This document shows, piece after piece, positions 1-7,793 of a stretch of 16,102 nucleotides of DNA. Source of the stretch: an uncultured Verrucomicrobiota bacterium (lineage in GTDB: Bacteria; Verrucomicrobiota; Verrucomicrobiia; Limisphaerales; JADLHS01); assembly GCA_937894935.1 (NCBI GenBank), contig CALAYC010000278.1, positions 1 through 16,102 of the forward strand. Reading direction: 5' to 3'. Below the pieces are notes generated by a model. The model was not told the DNA's origin and made no database searches. It saw only the letters and a list, made by a program, of their open reading frames with translations. Within the stretch, counting starts at the first letter, position 1. Each line of letters starts with the position of its first letter. The position numbers and the translations under genes were made by a program.

Positions 1-2362
1 TCACCGCGATTTCCACCGCGAGCAATCCGAACAACGTGGTGAACTTGATCACGGGATTCATTGCCACTGATGACGTGTCTTTGAATGGATCGCCCACGGT
101 ATCACCCACGACAGTCGCCGCGTGAATGTCCGTTCCTTTCTGGCGCATATCCACTTCGACGATTTTCTTCGCGTTATCCCATGCGCCCCCGGCGTTCGCC
201 ATGAAGATGGCCTGGAACAATCCAAAAAACGCTATGCCGATCAGGTAACCGATGAAGAAGTAAGGATTGAAGAACGGCAACGCCAACGCAAAGCAGAACA
301 CCACGATGAAGATGTTCCACATGCCTTTCTGCGCATACTCGGTACAAATCCGCACGACTTCCTTACTGTCCTTGTCGCTCGCAGTTTTGGCGTCGAGTTT
401 CATGTTCTTCTTGATGTAAACCACCGCGCGATACGCACCAGTGACCACCGCTTGCGTGCTCGCTCCGGTGAACCAATAAATCACGCCACCGCCCATGATG
501 AGACCGAGGATGATTTCAGGATTCACGATGGAAAGTTTGGCAATCACGTTGCCAAACAGGTTTTCGAGCAAAATGATGATGCCGAAAACCATCGTGGTTG
601 CGCCCACGACTGCTGTGCCGATGAGCACCGGTTTGGCGGTGGCTTTGAATGTGTTGCCTGCGCCGTCGCCTTTTTCAAGTTGATACTTGGCATTCTCGAA
701 ATCCGGGTCGAAGCCGAAATCCTTTTTGATTTCCGCTCTGATATTCGGGCGCGCTTCAATCTGGCTCAATTCGTAAACCGACTGCGCGTTATCGGTCACC
801 GGTCCATAACTGTCCACCGCGATTGTCACCGGTCCCATGCCGAGGAATCCGAACGCCACCAGACCGAATGCAAAAATCGGTGCCGCGAACTTGAACGCCT
901 CCGGCATCAGCGCCATCACCGCCCCGTTCTGCGAGAACAGATACGACACCACCATCAGCAACATGATGCAAAGTCCCATCCAGAACGCGGAGAAGTTACC
1001 CGCGACGAATCCGGAAAGAATATTCAACGACGCACCGCCGTGTTGCGAGCAGTTCGTCACTTCACGAACGTGACGTGACGTCGTACTGACGAAGACTTTG
1101 GTGAATTCCGGAATCAAAGCGCCTGCCACCGTACCGCAACTGATGATAACCGACAGCACCCACCAGAGGTCCGGTTGCGCTACTCCAGCCGCATCTTTGA
1201 AATCGCCCAACAACACTTTGCTTGCGATAAACGTGATGGCGATGGACACCGCCGAAGTAATCCACACGAGATGTGTAAGCGGCGCTTCGAAATCAAAATC
1301 CTTCTTTCCGCCGTACTTGATCTTGCTGAGAACTTCGTTTCCGAAATACGACACCAACGAAGTCACGATCATCAACGCGCGCATCACGAACAACCAGATG
1401 ATCAGCACACCGCCGACCGCCGGACTCGCCGCCAACGCCAACGCAATGAAGACGATCAACGCCACACCGGTGACCCCGTAAGTTTCGAATCCATCCGCTG
1501 TCGGTCCGACTGAATCACCCGCGTTGTCACCCGTGCAATCCGCGATGACGCCCGGATTCTTAGGATCGTCTTCCGGCAATTTGAAAACGATCTTCATCAG
1601 GTCGCTGCCGATGTCGGCAATTTTCGTAAAGATACCGCCGCAAATGCGAAGCACCGAGGCGCCCAGCGATTCACCGATCGCGAATCCGATGAAGCACGGT
1701 CCGACGAGATCTCGCGGCAGGAACATCAGAATGCAAATCATGAAGAACAGTTCCACGGCCACGAGCAGCAATCCGACGCTCATGCCCGAACGCAACGGAA
1801 TTCCCAACGTCGCCAGCGGATTGCCCTTCAGTGCAGAGAATGCCGCGCGCGAATTAGAAACCGTGTTAATACGAATGCCAAACCACGCCACGCCGTAACT
1901 GCCCAGAATTCCGAGCACGGAAGACAACAGAATTACAATTACCTTCAGCGTTACTTCTCCGCTCGTCGCCGCTTTCCCCGTCTCGTCATGGTGATCGGTC
2001 AGGAATCCAAAGTAATACACCATGCATGCGGCAATCAGAAACCAGAGGATCGCCAGGAACTTACCCTGCGTGAACAGATAGGTTTTGCAGGTTTCCCAGA
2101 TTGTATTCGATACACTGGCCATACTGCTGTGCACTGCCAGCTTTTTGGTCTGGATGTATTGAACCAGTCCGAACGCCGCACCGATGAGGCAAATGCCGAT
2201 GCCGATGTTCATCAATGTCCCGCCCGTCATGCCGCCCAGGCCGGCGAACTCAATGGACTTGAGTTCAGGAATTTTAATGTTGGCTTCGCTGGCCGCGGCG
2301 ATGGCGGGCAGACCGAGAAGAATCGTCAGGAGGACCAAGAACCGTAGAATATTAGTTTTCAT
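1..2362 (-). CDS. hppA: membrane-bound H+-translocating pyrophosphatase, divergent subfamily (3' end cut off)
   Basis: Integral membrane pump that hydrolyses pyrophosphate and moves protons across the membrane. I read 787 codons from ATG at 2362; the frame is still open at the window edge. Residues 1-25 form a hydrophobic leader or first membrane segment, followed by many membrane helices. Substrate motifs are present: GGIFTKIADIGSDL at 242-255, PEDDPKNP at 263-270, IADCTGDNAGDSVG at 273-286, GGAWDNAKK at 725-733 and GDTVGDPFKDTS at 753-764. These retain the Mg-PPi-binding Asp and Lys residues. Several parts differ from canonical enzymes. The usual ADLVGKVE is SDLMKIV, one residue shorter and without the Glu. 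The usual GNTTA(A/K) is GNTFKA, with Lys573 at the site that confers K+ independence. An insertion of about 25 residues lies around 536-566. This fits the distantly related Na+-regulated H+-PPases known from Chlorobium limicola and Cellulomonas fimi. No Shine-Dalgarno is visible. The gene is divergent from the PLP-enzyme gene. Confidence 0.95.
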   Translation of the reverse strand, partial: MKTNILRFLVLLTILLGLPAIAAASEANIKIPELKSIEFAGLGGMTGGTLMNIGIGICLIGAAFGLVQYIQTKKLAVHSSMASVSNTIWETCKTYLFTQGKFLAILWFLIAACMVYYFGFLTDHHDETGKAATSGEVTLKVIVILLSSVLGILGSYGVAWFGIRINTVSNSRAAFSALKGNPLATLGIPLRSGMSVGLLLVAVELFFMICILMFLPRDLVGPCFIGFAIGESLGASVLRICGGIFTKIADIGSDLMKIVFKLPEDDPKNPGVIADCTGDNAGDSVGPTADGFETYGVTGVALIVFIALALAASPAVGGVLIIWLFVMRALMIVTSLVSYFGNEVLSKIKYGGKKDFDFEAPLTHLVWITSAVSIAITFIASKVLLGDFKDAAGVAQPDLWWVLSVIISCGTVAGALIPEFTKVFVSTTSRHVREVTNCSQHGGASLNILSGFVAGNFSAFWMGLCIMLLMVVSYLFSQNGAVMALMPEAFKFAAPIFAFGLVAFGFLGMGPVTIAVDSYGPVTDNAQSVYELSQIEARPNIRAEIKKDFGFDPDFENAKYQLEKGDGAGNTFKATAKPVLIGTAVVGATTMVFGIIILLENLFGNVIAKLSIVNPEIILGLIMGGGVIYWFTGASTQAVVTGAYRAVVYIKKNMKLDAKTASDKDSKEVVRICTEYAQKGMWNIFIVVFCFALALPFFNPYFFIGYLIGIAFFGLFQAIFMANAGGAWDNAKKIVEVDMRQKGTDIHAATVVGDTVGDPFKDTSSVAMNPVIKFTTLFGLLAVEIAV

Positions 2363-2378
2363 GGTTGTGCTTGGAATA

Positions 2379-2413
2379 TGGGTAAGCCCAAAACGCCAGC
2401 CTACCCATTTTTT
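2379..2413 (+). terminator. hairpin with T-run in the hppA leader (terminator-like on + strand)
   Basis: TGGGTAAGC (2379-2387) pairs with GCCTACCCA (2399-2407) with one A-C mismatch. On the minus strand the mismatch becomes a G-U pair, giving a continuous 9-bp stem. TTTTTT follows at 2408-2413 on the plus strand only. It lies 17 bases upstream of the hppA start codon, in the gap between two divergent genes. It could stop antisense transcription leaving hppA, or act as a leader hairpin in the hppA mRNA. Which strand matters is not decidable from sequence. Confidence 0.35.
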
Positions 2414-2436
2414 GCTTTTAACGAGGACTGCTTTGT

Positions 2437-2466
2437 TTGCGTTGTTTGGTGGTCCGCAATTATTAT
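2437..2466 (+). promoter_or_regulatory. sigma70-type promoter candidate for the class V PLP gene
   Basis: TTGCGT (2437-2442), an 18-base spacer and TATTAT (2461-2466). The -10 box ends six bases before ATG 2473, so transcription would start at or next to the A of the start codon, giving a leaderless mRNA. No Shine-Dalgarno is present, which fits. Confidence 0.45.
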
Positions 2467-2472
2467 CCCAGA

Positions 2473-3624
2473 ATGCGGATAGCTGACATTCTCACCAACG
2501 AGTCATTGCGACAACTGGAGTTTCCGGTAACGAGCAACAAGATTTTCCTCGCCCACGCGGGCGACTGCCCCCTGCCTCGCCGCGTCGCGCAGGCGATTGC
2601 CGACTACGTCCAACATTCCGCCGCTGGCGATCAGGAAGCCGCCATCTGGCCCAAAGCCGTGGAAGAAGGGCGTGAACTGGCCGCACGACTTTTGCAATGC
2701 GAAGCGGACGAAGTCGCCTTCGTCGGTCCGACTTCCCTCGCTTTAAGTCTGTTCGCCAGCGGCCTGAAATTTCGCAAAGGCGATAACATTCTCGTCTATC
2801 ACGATGATTACCCGTCCAATGTTTATCCGTGGATGGCACTCGCCGAATGCGGCGTGCAAGTGCGTTTGCTCAACACTCGCGGGCTCGGCGTCATTCGTCC
2901 CGTAGATGTGTTGGGGCAAGTGGATGAACAGACCCGACTCGTCGCGTTGGCTTCGTGTCATTTCATCAGCGGCTATCGGCTGGATCATGTCGCCATCGGC
3001 AAAGCGCTCCAACAGCGAAATATTCTGTTCTGCCTCGACGCGATTCAAACCGTCGGCGCTTTCCCGACCACGATGGAACATGTGGACCTGCTCGCCGCCG
3101 ATGCGCACAAATGGTTGCTCGGCCCATGCGGCGCAGGTCTCATGGTAGTGAAGAAGGATTTACAACCGCATCTCAATCCGCCCATTTACGGTTGGCACAA
3201 TGTGCGTTGTCCGAACTTCGTCGCACAGGAGGAAATCGCCTTCCGCAGCGGCGCAAAGAAATTCGAAGCCGGCACCCAAAATCTGCTCGGTCTCGTCGGA
3301 TTAAACGAAGCGATGCGAATGTTGCTGGAACTCGGCGTGGAAAATATTGCTGCCGAATTACTGCGCAAACGCACGTGGCTCATTCCTGCGTTACAAGCCA
3401 AAGGTTACACCGTGCTCAATGCTGATGCCACGACGGTGAACGCTTCCGGCATTGTCACGTTCTTCAAAGCGAACACAGACATGCCGGCGCTACATCAAAA
3501 ACTTCTCGATGCAGATATCGTCACGTCCTTGCGCGTGGACCGCAAAGGACAGCGTTACATCCGCATTTCACCGCATTTTTACAATACCGACGCCGAATTA
3601 CAGCGCACCCTGGAACTGTTGTGA
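2473..3624 (+). CDS. class V aminotransferase-fold PLP enzyme (cysteine desulfurase-like, catalytic Cys absent)
   Basis: A 383-residue PLP enzyme of the class V aminotransferase/NifS fold, cytosolic. His163 (SCHFISG), Asp189 and Gln192 (CLDAIQT) and the Schiff-base Lys213 (DAHKWLLGP) form the cofactor site. FEAGTQN at 264-270 and RISPHFYNT at 364-372 are typical of the family's C-terminal half. In SufS-type desulfurases the loop before the last domain carries a Cys in an R-x-GHHCA motif. Here the matching stretch (350-366, around SLRVDRKGQRYIRIS) has no Cys, so sulfur transfer is unlikely; an aminotransferase, epimerase or lyase role is more plausible, with unknown substrate. A TTG at 2437 is in frame and would add 12 residues, but ATG 2473 sits right behind a good promoter and begins the conserved N-terminus. 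The unknown-protein gene follows after 49 bases. Confidence 0.9.
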   Translation: MRIADILTNESLRQLEFPVTSNKIFLAHAGDCPLPRRVAQAIADYVQHSAAGDQEAAIWPKAVEEGRELAARLLQCEADEVAFVGPTSLALSLFASGLKFRKGDNILVYHDDYPSNVYPWMALAECGVQVRLLNTRGLGVIRPVDVLGQVDEQTRLVALASCHFISGYRLDHVAIGKALQQRNILFCLDAIQTVGAFPTTMEHVDLLAADAHKWLLGPCGAGLMVVKKDLQPHLNPPIYGWHNVRCPNFVAQEEIAFRSGAKKFEAGTQNLLGLVGLNEAMRMLLELGVENIAAELLRKRTWLIPALQAKGYTVLNADATTVNASGIVTFFKANTDMPALHQKLLDADIVTSLRVDRKGQRYIRISPHFYNTDAELQRTLELL

Positions 3625-3673
3625 CGCCGTCTCCCGTCTTGGCAGCGGCGGGTTTTCGGCTCAAGCTATCGGC

Positions 3674-4219
3674 ATGTCGGACCGTGCCATTGCCGGAATC
3701 AAAGAATTGCTGGTGACGAAAACGCTGCCTGCATTGGGCCCAACCACGCGACCGGACGCGCTATCTGCGGAACAACTTCGCGCCAAACTCGACGCGCTGT
3801 TTGCCGAGTCCGATTTTGCGCCGCAGAATCAGGAGTTGATTCGCGCATTGCTGTTGCTCTGGCACGATCATCTCGATGCGTCGCATCAGATTTCTCAAGG
3901 GATCGAAAACGCCGATGGCAGTTTTATTCACGCCATCATGCATCGGCGCGAACCGGATTATTGGAATTCAAAATACTGGTGGCGTCGCGTCGGCAAGCAC
4001 GCCGCTTTCCCGGAATTAGCGCAGCGCACCGAACAACTGCTCCAATCGCGCAACGCCACCAGGCTTACCGCAAAGTTAATTTCCAATGGCTACTGGGACG
4101 CGTGTGCCTTCGTTGACCTCTGCGAGCAGGCGATCGGCGACAATCACCTCGCGACATTACTGCAGGAAATTCAGCGCCTCGAAACTGAAGTTCTATTGGA
4201 GTCGTTCCTCTGCCGATGA
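3674..4219 (+). CDS. uncharacterised conserved protein, 181 aa, His/Trp-rich core
   Basis: I cannot assign a function. The protein has no signal peptide or membrane segment and looks soluble and mainly helical. The striking part is residues 62-110: LWHDHLDASHQISQ, then DGSFIHAIMHRREPDY and YWWRRVGKH, rich in His (64, 66, 71, 86, 90, 109), Trp, Arg and acidic residues. This resembles a metal- or ligand-binding core and, from memory, recurs in hypothetical proteins of Verrucomicrobiota, Planctomycetes and Acidobacteria. ATG 3674 is chosen because the open frame upstream overlaps the PLP-enzyme gene and reads as a shadow. The stop overlaps the permease start as ATGA, so the two are probably translationally coupled. 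The PLP-enzyme gene lies 49 bases upstream on the same strand, so all three may form one operon. Confidence 0.85.
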   Translation: MSDRAIAGIKELLVTKTLPALGPTTRPDALSAEQLRAKLDALFAESDFAPQNQELIRALLLLWHDHLDASHQISQGIENADGSFIHAIMHRREPDYWNSKYWWRRVGKHAAFPELAQRTEQLLQSRNATRLTAKLISNGYWDACAFVDLCEQAIGDNHLATLLQEIQRLETEVLLESFLCR

Positions 4220-5160
4220 GTCAGACTTCCACCATTCTCAACGCCGTCGTGCCCGTCTTCGGCGTGATTGCGTTGGGCGTCGTCATTCGCCGCCTGAATT
4301 GGCTGACCGAAGAAGCTGACAAAAGCCTGATGCGCGTGTGCGTCAACGTGCTGTTGCCTTGTCTGATTCTCGACAATTCCCTCGGTAATCCCGCGCTTTC
4401 CCAACCCAGCAATCTGTTACTCGCCCCGCTGATTGCGTATCTGCTCGTCGGGCTCGGAATGTGGATCGCATCACTGTCACGTGGCTTGCATGGACTGCGC
4501 GAACCGGCGGAATCCCGCACTTTCGCGGGGAGCGTCGGCCTGCATAACTACGGTTACGTGCCACTGCCGTTGGCGCTCTTGTTGTTCGATCAGGCGACGG
4601 CGGGCGTTTTATTTCTCCACATCATCGGTGTCGAAATGGCCATGTGGACGCTGGGCGTGATGGTTCTGTCCGGTGGTATAACCCGCGATTGGCGCAAGCT
4701 GCTCAACGCGCCGCTGCTCGCCATCGTACTCGCGCTGGTGCTGAATGCTCTGAAGTGGAATGAAAATGTGCCTGCCGTAGTCGGCACAGGAGTTCACTGG
4801 CTCGGTGGTTGCGCAATCCCGCTCGCGCTCGTACTCATCGGCGCTATCATGGCCGATCACCTCGGCGATTTTCATTCGGCCCGCGGCTGGCGCGTGATGT
4901 TCGCAAGCGTCGGATTACGTATCTGTATCTTGCCGTTGCTCTTCCTGGCGGTGGCAAAATTTTTTCCGATTACCGTTGAACACAAACGCGTCCTCGTGCT
5001 TGAAGCCGCCATGCCGAGCGCTGTTTTTCCGGTGGTGCTGGCCAAACTTTATCGCGGCGATCCCGCGACTGCGATCCGCGTCGTCCTGGCGACCTCAATC
5101 ATCTCGCTCGTCACCATTCCGCTTTGGATCAAGTTCGGATTACGCTGGCTTGGACTTTGA
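4216..5160 (+). CDS. AEC-family transporter (auxin efflux carrier-like permease)
   Basis: A 314-residue inner-membrane permease of the AEC/Mem_trans family, whose members move small organic acids or related solutes; the substrate cannot be read from sequence. Family signs are the N-terminal helix followed by RRLNWL, the NVLLPCLI stretch at 45-52, GLHNYGYVPLPLALL at 109-122 with the conserved Asn-Tyr-Gly, a second hydrophobic half, and PSAVFPVVLAKLY near the C-terminus. About ten membrane segments alternate with short polar loops, and length is normal for the family. The ATG lies inside the stop of the preceding gene (ATGA overlap), which makes the start firm. Coupling to the unknown protein and proximity to the PLP enzyme suggest transport of a substrate or product of that pathway (inference). 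The gene converges on the CobA-HemD gene, 30 bases away. Confidence 0.93.
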   Translation: MSQTSTILNAVVPVFGVIALGVVIRRLNWLTEEADKSLMRVCVNVLLPCLILDNSLGNPALSQPSNLLLAPLIAYLLVGLGMWIASLSRGLHGLREPAESRTFAGSVGLHNYGYVPLPLALLLFDQATAGVLFLHIIGVEMAMWTLGVMVLSGGITRDWRKLLNAPLLAIVLALVLNALKWNENVPAVVGTGVHWLGGCAIPLALVLIGAIMADHLGDFHSARGWRVMFASVGLRICILPLLFLAVAKFFPITVEHKRVLVLEAAMPSAVFPVVLAKLYRGDPATAIRVVLATSIISLVTIPLWIKFGLRWLGL

Positions 5161-5190
5161 AGCCACCTCGGCTGCGAAACTCGCAAAATT

Positions 5191-6714
5191 TTACACCTTC
5201 GCACGCAACACAGACGCCACGATTCCGTCGATGGTATGTTCCCGCGATTCCAGATTTGGCTTTACGCCTAATGCCTCCAGCGCTTTCGACGTCTCCGGAC
5301 CGATGGACGCAATTTTCATTTGCGGAAACTTCTTCAGCAAGGTCGGTAGATCAAACCGCGTGTGGAAGTGTTGCACCGTCGAGCCACTCGTAAACGTAAT
5401 CCAATCCGCCCCGCCATCGAGCAACTTCTCGCTGGCGCCGGTGGCATCGGCGGATTCGCCAGTGGTCTGATACACCGGAATGTCGTCCACAATCGCGCCG
5501 AGTTCCTCAAGCGCTTTGGGCAAATCCGGGTTCGCCTGCTCCGCGCGGAACAGACAAATCTTCACGTTGTCAATGTCCTGATATTTTTTGAATGCGGCAG
5601 CGATTTTTTTTCCGATCGCTTCCTCCGGCATCAAGTCCACCTGCAGATGTAATTCCCGCAACCTGGCTGCCGTTCCCGGCCCAACCGCGGCAATTCGCGC
5701 CCCGCCGATGTCACGCAAATCCTGATGTGCTTTGAAGAAATAATTGAAGAACGCGCTCACGCCGTTTGGACTCGTAAACACAAGCCATTCGTACGAATTG
5801 ATTTCGAGCATCGCATCCATCAAATCCTGCAACTGCGTCGGCGGACCGGTTTTGATGCACGGAATCTCCAGCACATCCGCGCCAAGTTCACTGAAGCGAC
5901 GCGTCAACTCCGCTGCGTTCGTTTTCGCGCGCGTCACCACAATGCGTTGACCAAACAGCGGTCGCTGCTCAAACCAATTCAATTTCTTCCGCAACTTCAC
6001 AACGTCGCCAATGATCGTGACCGTCGGCGGTGGCAGTTTTATTTTCTTCGCGTCGGCCGAAATTTCCGCGAGCGTGCTGGTGATTGATTGTTGCCGTCCC
6101 GTGGTTCCCCAACTGATCATTGCAATCGGTGTCGCGCCAGCCATTCCGTTGGCCATCAGCGTCGCGGCAATTTGACCAATGCGCTCCGTCCCCATCATCA
6201 CGACTTTGGTACCGGGAGTTTTTGCTTCCGCCGCCCAATCTACCGCGCTGTCTTCGGACGCGGGATCTTCGTGGCCGGTGAGAATGGTGAGTTGCGAACA
6301 ATGATCACGATGCGTCAGCGGAATGCCGGCGTAGTTCGGCACCGCCGCAAAAGCAGAAACACCCGGGACCACTTCAAATGGAATTTTAGCGTCGAATAAT
6401 CGCTCGGCTTCCTCGCCGCCACGACCAAACACATACGGGTCACCACCTTTAAGTCGAACCACAGTTTTCCCCGCCCGCGCTTTGGAGATGAGTTGATCAA
6501 TTACGTCGCCGCGATTGTCGTGCGCATCGTTGGCACGGCGTCCGCCAAAAATGATTTCCGCGTGAGCGGGAGCGTGTTGCAACAAAGACGTGTTGACCAG
6601 AGCATCGTAAATCACGACATCGGCGCGGCGAAGCAACTCGGCGCCTCGCAACGTCAAGAGGCCCGCGTCACCCGGACCGGCGCCGACTAAATAAACTGTG
6701 CCAGACTTATTCAT
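5191..6714 (-). CDS. cobA-hemD: uroporphyrinogen-III C-methyltransferase / uroporphyrinogen-III synthase fusion
   Basis: A 507-residue two-domain enzyme of tetrapyrrole synthesis, cytosolic. Residues 1-240 are the SAM-dependent uroporphyrinogen-III methyltransferase, shown by LVGAGPGDAGLLT (9-21), VVRLKGGDPYVFGRG (85-99), PGVSA (117-121) and GIPLTHR (130-136); it makes precorrin-2 for siroheme and cobalamin. WFEQRPLFGQRIVVTRA at 247-263 is the usual join to the HemD domain (about 255-507), which closes hydroxymethylbilane into uroporphyrinogen III; VFTSPNGV and TFTSGSTV are its typical repeats. Both domains look intact. The fusion is common in several phyla. No other heme or cobalamin gene is nearby, so hemA, hemB and hemC must lie elsewhere. 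The start is set by the N-terminal methyltransferase motif and a promoter directly upstream. Confidence 0.97.
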   Translation of the reverse strand: MNKSGTVYLVGAGPGDAGLLTLRGAELLRRADVVIYDALVNTSLLQHAPAHAEIIFGGRRANDAHDNRGDVIDQLISKARAGKTVVRLKGGDPYVFGRGGEEAERLFDAKIPFEVVPGVSAFAAVPNYAGIPLTHRDHCSQLTILTGHEDPASEDSAVDWAAEAKTPGTKVVMMGTERIGQIAATLMANGMAGATPIAMISWGTTGRQQSITSTLAEISADAKKIKLPPPTVTIIGDVVKLRKKLNWFEQRPLFGQRIVVTRAKTNAAELTRRFSELGADVLEIPCIKTGPPTQLQDLMDAMLEINSYEWLVFTSPNGVSAFFNYFFKAHQDLRDIGGARIAAVGPGTAARLRELHLQVDLMPEEAIGKKIAAAFKKYQDIDNVKICLFRAEQANPDLPKALEELGAIVDDIPVYQTTGESADATGASEKLLDGGADWITFTSGSTVQHFHTRFDLPTLLKKFPQMKIASIGPETSKALEALGVKPNLESREHTIDGIVASVLRAKV

Positions 6715-6723
6715 CCGTCCGGC

Positions 6724-6752
6724 ATGGTAGCGAGCCGAACAGATGCGAGCAA
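6724..6752 (-). promoter_or_regulatory. sigma70-type promoter candidate for cobA-hemD
   Basis: On the minus strand: TTGCTC (6752-6747), a 17-base spacer and TACCAT (6729-6724). Nine bases separate the -10 box from ATG 6714, so the leader would be about 0-4 bases. No Shine-Dalgarno is present. Confidence 0.45.
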
Positions 6753-6819
6753 AACAAAGGTGAGCAATGAAATGAAAACCTCCCGCCCCTCGGCCAAGCG
6801 TTTCGGCGCGCGCCCGTAA

Positions 6820-7290
6820 TCAATTCAGGCGTTCGCCGATAATTCGACCGATTTCTTCCAGCAAGTGAGTTTCCTCAGGCGTGTATTCGTAAGGGCGCTG
6901 CGTGCCGATGCCCAGGGTGCCGACGATTTTGTTTCCCGCCCACAGCGGCACACAAAGCGCACCGCCAACTCCGGTTTGTTTTGCCGCGGGCCTGGCCACA
7001 CCGCTGGTATCGGTTTGCAGATTACACATCGTCACCGGCCCGCCACGTACCACGGTTTCGCCGGCGATTCCCTTTCCCACCGGAATCAGCTTCACAATCT
7101 CCAACATAAACGGCGGCAAACCTACTTGCGCTTTGAGGTGAAGCTGTTGCTTATCGCTGTCGAGTTGATGCAGCGTGCCGGTTTCGGATTTGAATGCGGC
7201 AAGAATCAGGCGTAACGATTCCACACTGGCCGCTTCGCGATTCGTGCCTACCGACCACAGCGCTTCAATTTGAGTCTTTAAGTTGGTCAT
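6820..7290 (-). CDS. GAF-domain protein, single domain
   Basis: A 156-residue soluble protein that is essentially one GAF domain. Typical elements are AAFKSETGTLHQLD (31-44), LIPVGKGIAGETVV (68-81), RGGPVTMCN (82-90), VGGALCVPLWAGNKIVGTLGIG (108-129) and a C-terminal helix EETHLLEEIGRIIGERL. GAF domains bind small ligands or act as sensors; no output domain is attached. Two cysteines occur (89 and 113), but the three-Cys pattern of free methionine-(R)-sulfoxide reductase is absent, so that activity is unlikely. The start overlaps the crcB stop as ATGA, showing translational coupling to the fluoride channel. The ligand is unknown. Confidence 0.88.
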   Translation of the reverse strand: MTNLKTQIEALWSVGTNREAASVESLRLILAAFKSETGTLHQLDSDKQQLHLKAQVGLPPFMLEIVKLIPVGKGIAGETVVRGGPVTMCNLQTDTSGVARPAAKQTGVGGALCVPLWAGNKIVGTLGIGTQRPYEYTPEETHLLEEIGRIIGERLN

Positions 7291-7679
7291 TTAAAAAGTG
7301 AGCCGAACAAAAATCCCAGCCAAACGGCAATGAGACAAAGAATTACTGACACCAAAATATTTCCGCCGGCATAAAGCCATTCCCGCTCGCGAATCAGATT
7401 CAGCGTTTGAAGGCTGAACGCCGAGAATGTCGTGAATCCGCCGCAAATTCCGACCATCAGAAAGGGCGTTACCACCGCTTCTGCTTCCGCGCTCACCCGT
7501 CCGCCCGGCAGCAGCAGTGCCGCGAGAATGCCGATCACACATGAGCCGATCACATTTACGAAAAGCGTGCCCCAAGGGAATGTTTCGCCGAAACGGTGTG
7601 ACACCACCCCGTTCAGCCAGAAGCGCATTACGCTTCCCAGCGCGCCACCCGTAGCGACCAATAAATACGTGAGCTTCAT
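7287..7679 (-). CDS. crcB: fluoride ion channel CrcB/Fluc
   Basis: A 130-residue inner-membrane protein with four hydrophobic helices, the normal size for Fluc channels, which work as antiparallel dimers to expel fluoride. Family motifs are intact: GGALGSVMRF at 11-20 with Arg19, WGTLFVNVIGS at 36-46 with the pore Asn42, and GICGGFTTFSAFSLQ at 77-91 holding the Phe box and the Thr/Ser residues near the central Na+ site. The gene sits upstream of, and overlaps by four bases, the GAF-domain gene. I searched the 114 bases upstream for a fluoride riboswitch and did not find its conserved elements. A -10-like TAAATC lies nine bases before the ATG, with no convincing -35. Confidence 0.95.
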   Translation of the reverse strand: MKLTYLLVATGGALGSVMRFWLNGVVSHRFGETFPWGTLFVNVIGSCVIGILAALLLPGGRVSAEAEAVVTPFLMVGICGGFTTFSAFSLQTLNLIREREWLYAGGNILVSVILCLIAVWLGFLFGSLFK

Positions 7680-7694
7680 CTTGTGTCGGATTTA

Positions 7695-7721
7695 CGACTG
7701 CGGTTGCTTAACCGACTGCGG
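7695..7721. repeat. 9-base direct repeat upstream of crcB
   Basis: CGACTGCGG occurs at 7695-7703 and again at 7713-7721, an 18-base period (about two helical turns is 21). The copies flank a small inverted repeat, CGGTT/AACCG. This lies 16-42 bases upstream of the crcB start and could be an operator or chance. Confidence 0.3.
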
Positions 7722-7740
7722 AGAAAATGTCATTCCTGAA

Positions 7741-7771
7741 AACAAAAAGGCTGGCGGTTAAGCCAGCCTTT
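7741..7771 (-). terminator. rho-independent terminator of the PEP-CTERM gene
   Basis: On the minus strand, AAAGGCTGGC (7771-7762) pairs perfectly with GCCAGCCTTT (7755-7746) around a six-base loop and runs into TTTTTGTT. It begins 22 bases after the PEP-CTERM stop codon and separates that gene from crcB. Confidence 0.8.
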
Positions 7772-7793
7772 GAGAACGCGAGGTTGAGAATCG

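Noticed and set aside
122..1078. Open frame of 318 codons on the plus strand
   Set aside because: It lies wholly antisense to hppA, whose translation matches its family throughout. The product is His/Arg/Glu-rich without any motif, as expected of a shadow frame in GC-rich coding DNA.
2473..3624. Cysteine desulfurase (SufS/NifS) label
   Set aside because: The fold and PLP Lys match, but the loop that carries the essential Cys has none, so only the broader class V name is supported.
5161..5192. Terminator between the AEC and cobA-hemD genes
   Set aside because: Only a 5-bp stem (TGCGA/TCGCA) followed by AAATTTT is present, too weak to call.
6820..7290. Free methionine-(R)-sulfoxide reductase
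   Set aside because: This enzyme is a GAF protein with three conserved Cys; only two Cys are present here and their context does not match.
7680..7793. Fluoride riboswitch before crcB
   Set aside because: The conserved pseudoknot segments of the crcB RNA motif are not recognisable; only a small hairpin, a 9-base direct repeat and the upstream gene's terminator are present.
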